NCBI RefSeq assembly: GCF_900635445.1
Contig: NZ_LR134117.1
Span: 1,736,001 to 1,800,000, forward strand
DNA: 64,000 nt
Reading direction: 5' to 3'
Origin: Serratia odorifera
Lineage (GTDB): Bacteria > Pseudomonadota > Gammaproteobacteria > Enterobacterales > Enterobacteriaceae
Shown: in pieces, positions 62,113 through 64,000 of the stretch
How positions within the stretch are numbered: position 1 is the stretch's first letter
Layout: each line of letters opens with the position of its first letter
Notes under the pieces: model-generated
The model's database searches: none
Seen by the model: only the letters and a program-made list of their open reading frames with translations
Told to the model about the DNA's origin: nothing
Translations under genes and position numbers: made by a program

Positions 62113-62676
62113 TTATGGTTTCAGTTTCAGCGTACTGATGATGCTTTCCGCTTCGGTTTGTGCCTGCTGTTGGTTATCCGCCGGCAGCGTCACCTGGATG
62201 GTCAGCAGCTGGTTATCCAGCGTACCGATCAGGATCGAGGAGTAGGCTTTCTCGCCGCCGCTGGCAATGATGCTGTCCAACTGGCGCAACGGCACGCCGT
62301 CAATTTCAATCGCCTTGTTGGTGACCACCTGCAGGTTGGCATCACGCGAACGCTGCTTTTCTTCCAGGCGTTGTGCCAGGGTTTCCAGCGAGTCGGCGGT
62401 TTTATCGCCCAGAATGACAATCAGCGCACGCTGGCCGGTGGTGTCGGCGTAAACGTGCATATTATTGGCCTGGTTGCCCAGCTTGCCGCTCTGATCGGAC
62501 ATGCCGGTGGGCAGGGTAAAGGCCAGTTTACCGTCCAGTAAGTTTACCTGTTGTCCCGCGGCGGCGCTGGCGGCGGCATCGCCGGCTGGCGCGGAGGTGT
62601 CTTTGGTTTCGCCATCGCAGGCCGCAAGGCCGAGAACTAACAGGCCGATTCCCATCAATGTTGCTACTTTACGCAT
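62113..62676 (-). CDS. dcrB: Lipoprotein DcrB
   Basis: Periplasmic lipoprotein first found as a host factor for phage C1/C6 adsorption and DNA entry; it is also linked to envelope lipoprotein processing. The 187 residues from [16 protein letters not shown] have lipobox LAAC, an Ala-rich linker, and the DcrB domain with [20 protein letters not shown] and ending [12 protein letters not shown] 62676 is chosen because it starts the signal peptide; an upstream ATG (62724) would hide it. Same-strand neighbours are the small ORF and yhhQ. Confidence 0.9.
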   Translation of the reverse strand: MRKVATLMGIGLLVLGLAACDGETKDTSAPAGDAAASAAAGQQVNLLDGKLAFTLPTGMSDQSGKLGNQANNMHVYADTTGQRALIVILGDKTADSLETLAQRLEEKQRSRDANLQVVTNKAIEIDGVPLRQLDSIIASGGEKAYSSILIGTLDNQLLTIQVTLPADNQQQAQTEAESIISTLKLKP

Positions 62677-62757
62677 TGGGCTTCCTTCTTCCTTTACAGG
62701 TATGGTGTCTCTGTCCGATCGCAACGTATTCCGCCGTGAAATGCAAGCTGGAAGTTG

Positions 62758-62992
62758 TCAGCGGGTTTTCTCCAGTAATAACCGATAATCAGCGACTTCG
62801 CCTTTCTTTTCCAGTTCAACAATCCGATAACCGTTATCGATCAGCAGCATCAGCATGCCGCGAAACTGATTGCGGGTTTTACCGTCAGCCGCCGAATTCG
62901 GGGATGCGTTGATACAGCGGGGCAATCTCTTCCAGCGTGGCGTGACGGATGATCAGGGTCATGGCGGCCTCGGTGTGCTCGTGGGCCGCCAT
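62758..62992 (-). CDS. Unrecognised small protein between yhhQ and dcrB (frame broken)
   Basis: From ATG 62992 (or the better-placed ATG 62962) the frame reads TLIIRHATLEEIAPLYQRIP and meets a stop at about 62885. Removing one base there continues DGKTRNQFRGMLMLLIDNGY and then RIVELEKKGEVADYRLLLEK to a stop at 62758, about 77 residues. The continuous amphipathic reading on both sides of the break suggests a real gene with one inserted base. I do not recognise the family. It fills an otherwise empty gap in a same-strand gene string. Confidence 0.45.
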
Positions 62993-63010
62993 GATAACCG
63001 AATCGGCAGG

Positions 63011-63676
63011 TTAACTCAGTTGCAGCGAACCGTCCGGATTGCGGTTCGCCAGACGCTTGAGCAGCATGTTGAGCAGTACGCCGTACATCGGCAGGAAGAA
63101 TATCAGGCAGATAAGCACCTTGAAGCTGTAGTCCACCAGCGCGATCTCCACCCAGTTAGCGGCCATAAAGGCGTCGCTGCTTTTGTAGAAGGCAATGAAG
63201 AAGAACGACAGCGTATCGCTGATATTGCCGAGGAACATCGCGGCGGCGGGAGCCACCCACCAGGCGCTGCGCTGACGCAGGCGGTTGAAGACGTGAACAT
63301 CGAGGATCTGACCAAGCACGTAGGCCATAAAACTGGCCACGGCGATACGCGCCACAAACAGGTTAAATTGGCGCAGTGCGGCAAAGCCTTGCCATTCCCC
63401 CTGATAGGTGACGGTTGAAATCACATAGGAGATAAACAGCGCCGGCACCATCACCGCAAGAATGATCCTGCGAGCCAGAGGCGCGCCAAAAATGCGCACG
63501 GTGAGATCGGTCGCCAGGAAGATAAACGGGAAGGTAAATGCGCCCCAGGTGGTATGGAAGCCGAAAACGGTAATCGGCAACTGCACCAGGTAGTTACTGG
63601 AGGTGATGATGACAATATGGAATAACGATAGCCATACCAGCGCGTTCAAGCGCTGTTGAGCGGTAAATGCGTACAT
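63011..63676 (-). CDS. yhhQ: Queuosine precursor transporter YhhQ
   Basis: Inner-membrane carrier (VUT/COG1738) that imports 7-cyano-7-deazaguanine (preQ0) and preQ1 for tRNA queuosine. The 221 residues from MYAFTAQQRLNALVWL have six membrane segments and the conserved HTTWGAFTFPFIFLATDLTV and GQILDVHVFNRLR. ATG 63676 fits the E. coli start; an upstream in-frame ATG (63859) adds 61 unlike residues. The 284-base gap to tusA holds both divergent promoters. Confidence 0.94.
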   Translation of the reverse strand: MYAFTAQQRLNALVWLSLFHIVIITSSNYLVQLPITVFGFHTTWGAFTFPFIFLATDLTVRIFGAPLARRIILAVMVPALFISYVISTVTYQGEWQGFAALRQFNLFVARIAVASFMAYVLGQILDVHVFNRLRQRSAWWVAPAAAMFLGNISDTLSFFFIAFYKSSDAFMAANWVEIALVDYSFKVLICLIFFLPMYGVLLNMLLKRLANRNPDGSLQLS

Positions 63677-63960
63677 AACTGACCTTTTTGAAAAATGGGG
63701 TGAGGGAACCCATACTCGCCATAGCCGGAAGCAGGCTTGCTGCGCTTGCAATCTACGTTGAGTATATGACCAAAAAATCGTGGCGCGATAAATTTTCCGC
63801 GCGGCGGCATGATACGCGTTTGCGCAACCAATGCAATGAAATAAACGGTTAAAATACACGCAAACGTTAACGTCCCTTGCACAGAAAAAACACCGGCGTA
63901 AACTATAGCGCTATACGATCCGGCGAGCGTTCGCCGATCGAATTGATCGAGACAAACTGC

Positions 63961-64000
63961 ATGACTGATATTTTTTCCGAGGCTGACCAAACCCTCGACG
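63961..64000 (+). CDS. tusA: Sulfur carrier protein TusA (5' end only)
   Basis: The first 13 codons, MTDIFSEADQTLD, match the start of TusA (SirA/YhhP), which relays sulfur from IscS to TusD for tRNA 2-thiouridine. The gene runs off the window. Its position divergent from yhhQ is as in E. coli. Confidence 0.85.
   Translation, partial: MTDIFSEADQTLD

Noticed and set aside
63677..63960. preQ1 riboswitch upstream of yhhQ
   Set aside because: Considered because YhhQ carries queuosine precursors, but I could find no convincing aptamer fold in the gap.

Overview
The window is about 64 kb of ordinary chromosome from a Serratia-like enterobacterium (Enterobacterales, Yersiniaceae). The basis is gene order plus protein similarity recalled from known families; no search was run and the species is not resolved. 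Gene order largely follows the Escherichia coli blocks dctA-yhjJ, ppiC-rep-gppA-rhlB-trxA-rho, the whole wec/rff cluster, yifK-argX-hisR-leuT-proM, glmZ-hemYXDC-cyaA-cyaY-lptM-dapF-yigA-xerC-yigB-uvrD, corA-rarD-yigI-pldA-recQ-rhtC-rhtB-pldB-yigL, glpTQ/glpABC and dcrB-yhhQ-tusA. Several of these blocks lie far apart in E. coli. No prophage, insertion sequence, CRISPR array, toxin-antitoxin or defence locus was seen.

Layout. 0.1-3.5 kb: dicarboxylate uptake (dctA), a periplasmic pseudo-peptidase (yhjJ) and parvulin (ppiC). 3.6-10.8 kb: replication, stringent response, RNA and redox housekeeping (rep, gppA, rhlB, trxA, rho). 11-24 kb: one long operon for enterobacterial common antigen, with initiator WecA, sugar-nucleotide enzymes WecB/WecC/RffG/RffH/WecE/WecD, transferases WecG/WecF, flippase WzxE, polymerase WzyE and chain-length regulator WzzE. 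24.2-26.3 kb: an amino-acid permease and four tRNA genes (Arg, His, Leu, Pro). 26.2-26.6 kb: an unusual array in which the tRNA-Pro 3' end plus its terminator is repeated, separated by structured spacers. 26.7-30.4 kb: the one clearly accessory islet, a divergent LysR regulator facing tautomerase-like, alpha/beta hydrolase and CitMHS transporter genes. 30.35-30.85 kb: the small RNA glmZ with a sigma-54 promoter and three GlrR-type activator sites. 31-44 kb: haem synthesis (hemCDXY), cyaA, cyaY, lptM, dapF, xerC, yigB, uvrD. 44-55 kb: wbuC-like cupin, corA with a candidate leader peptide, membrane proteins, phospholipases, recQ and amino-acid exporters. 55-62 kb: the divergent glpTQ and glpABC operons for glycerol-3-phosphate use. 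62-64 kb: dcrB, an unrecognised small ORF, yhhQ and the first codons of tusA.

Sequence quality matters here. At least 17 single-base indels break otherwise well conserved genes: eight in cyaA, and one each in yifK, the hydrolase, the DUF484 gene, uvrD, the cupin gene, pldB, yigL, glpT and the small ORF beside dcrB. Nearly all restore a full-length conserved protein when one base is removed or added, and many sit in homopolymers, so sequencing or assembly error is the leading explanation. None was seen in the first 24.8 kb.
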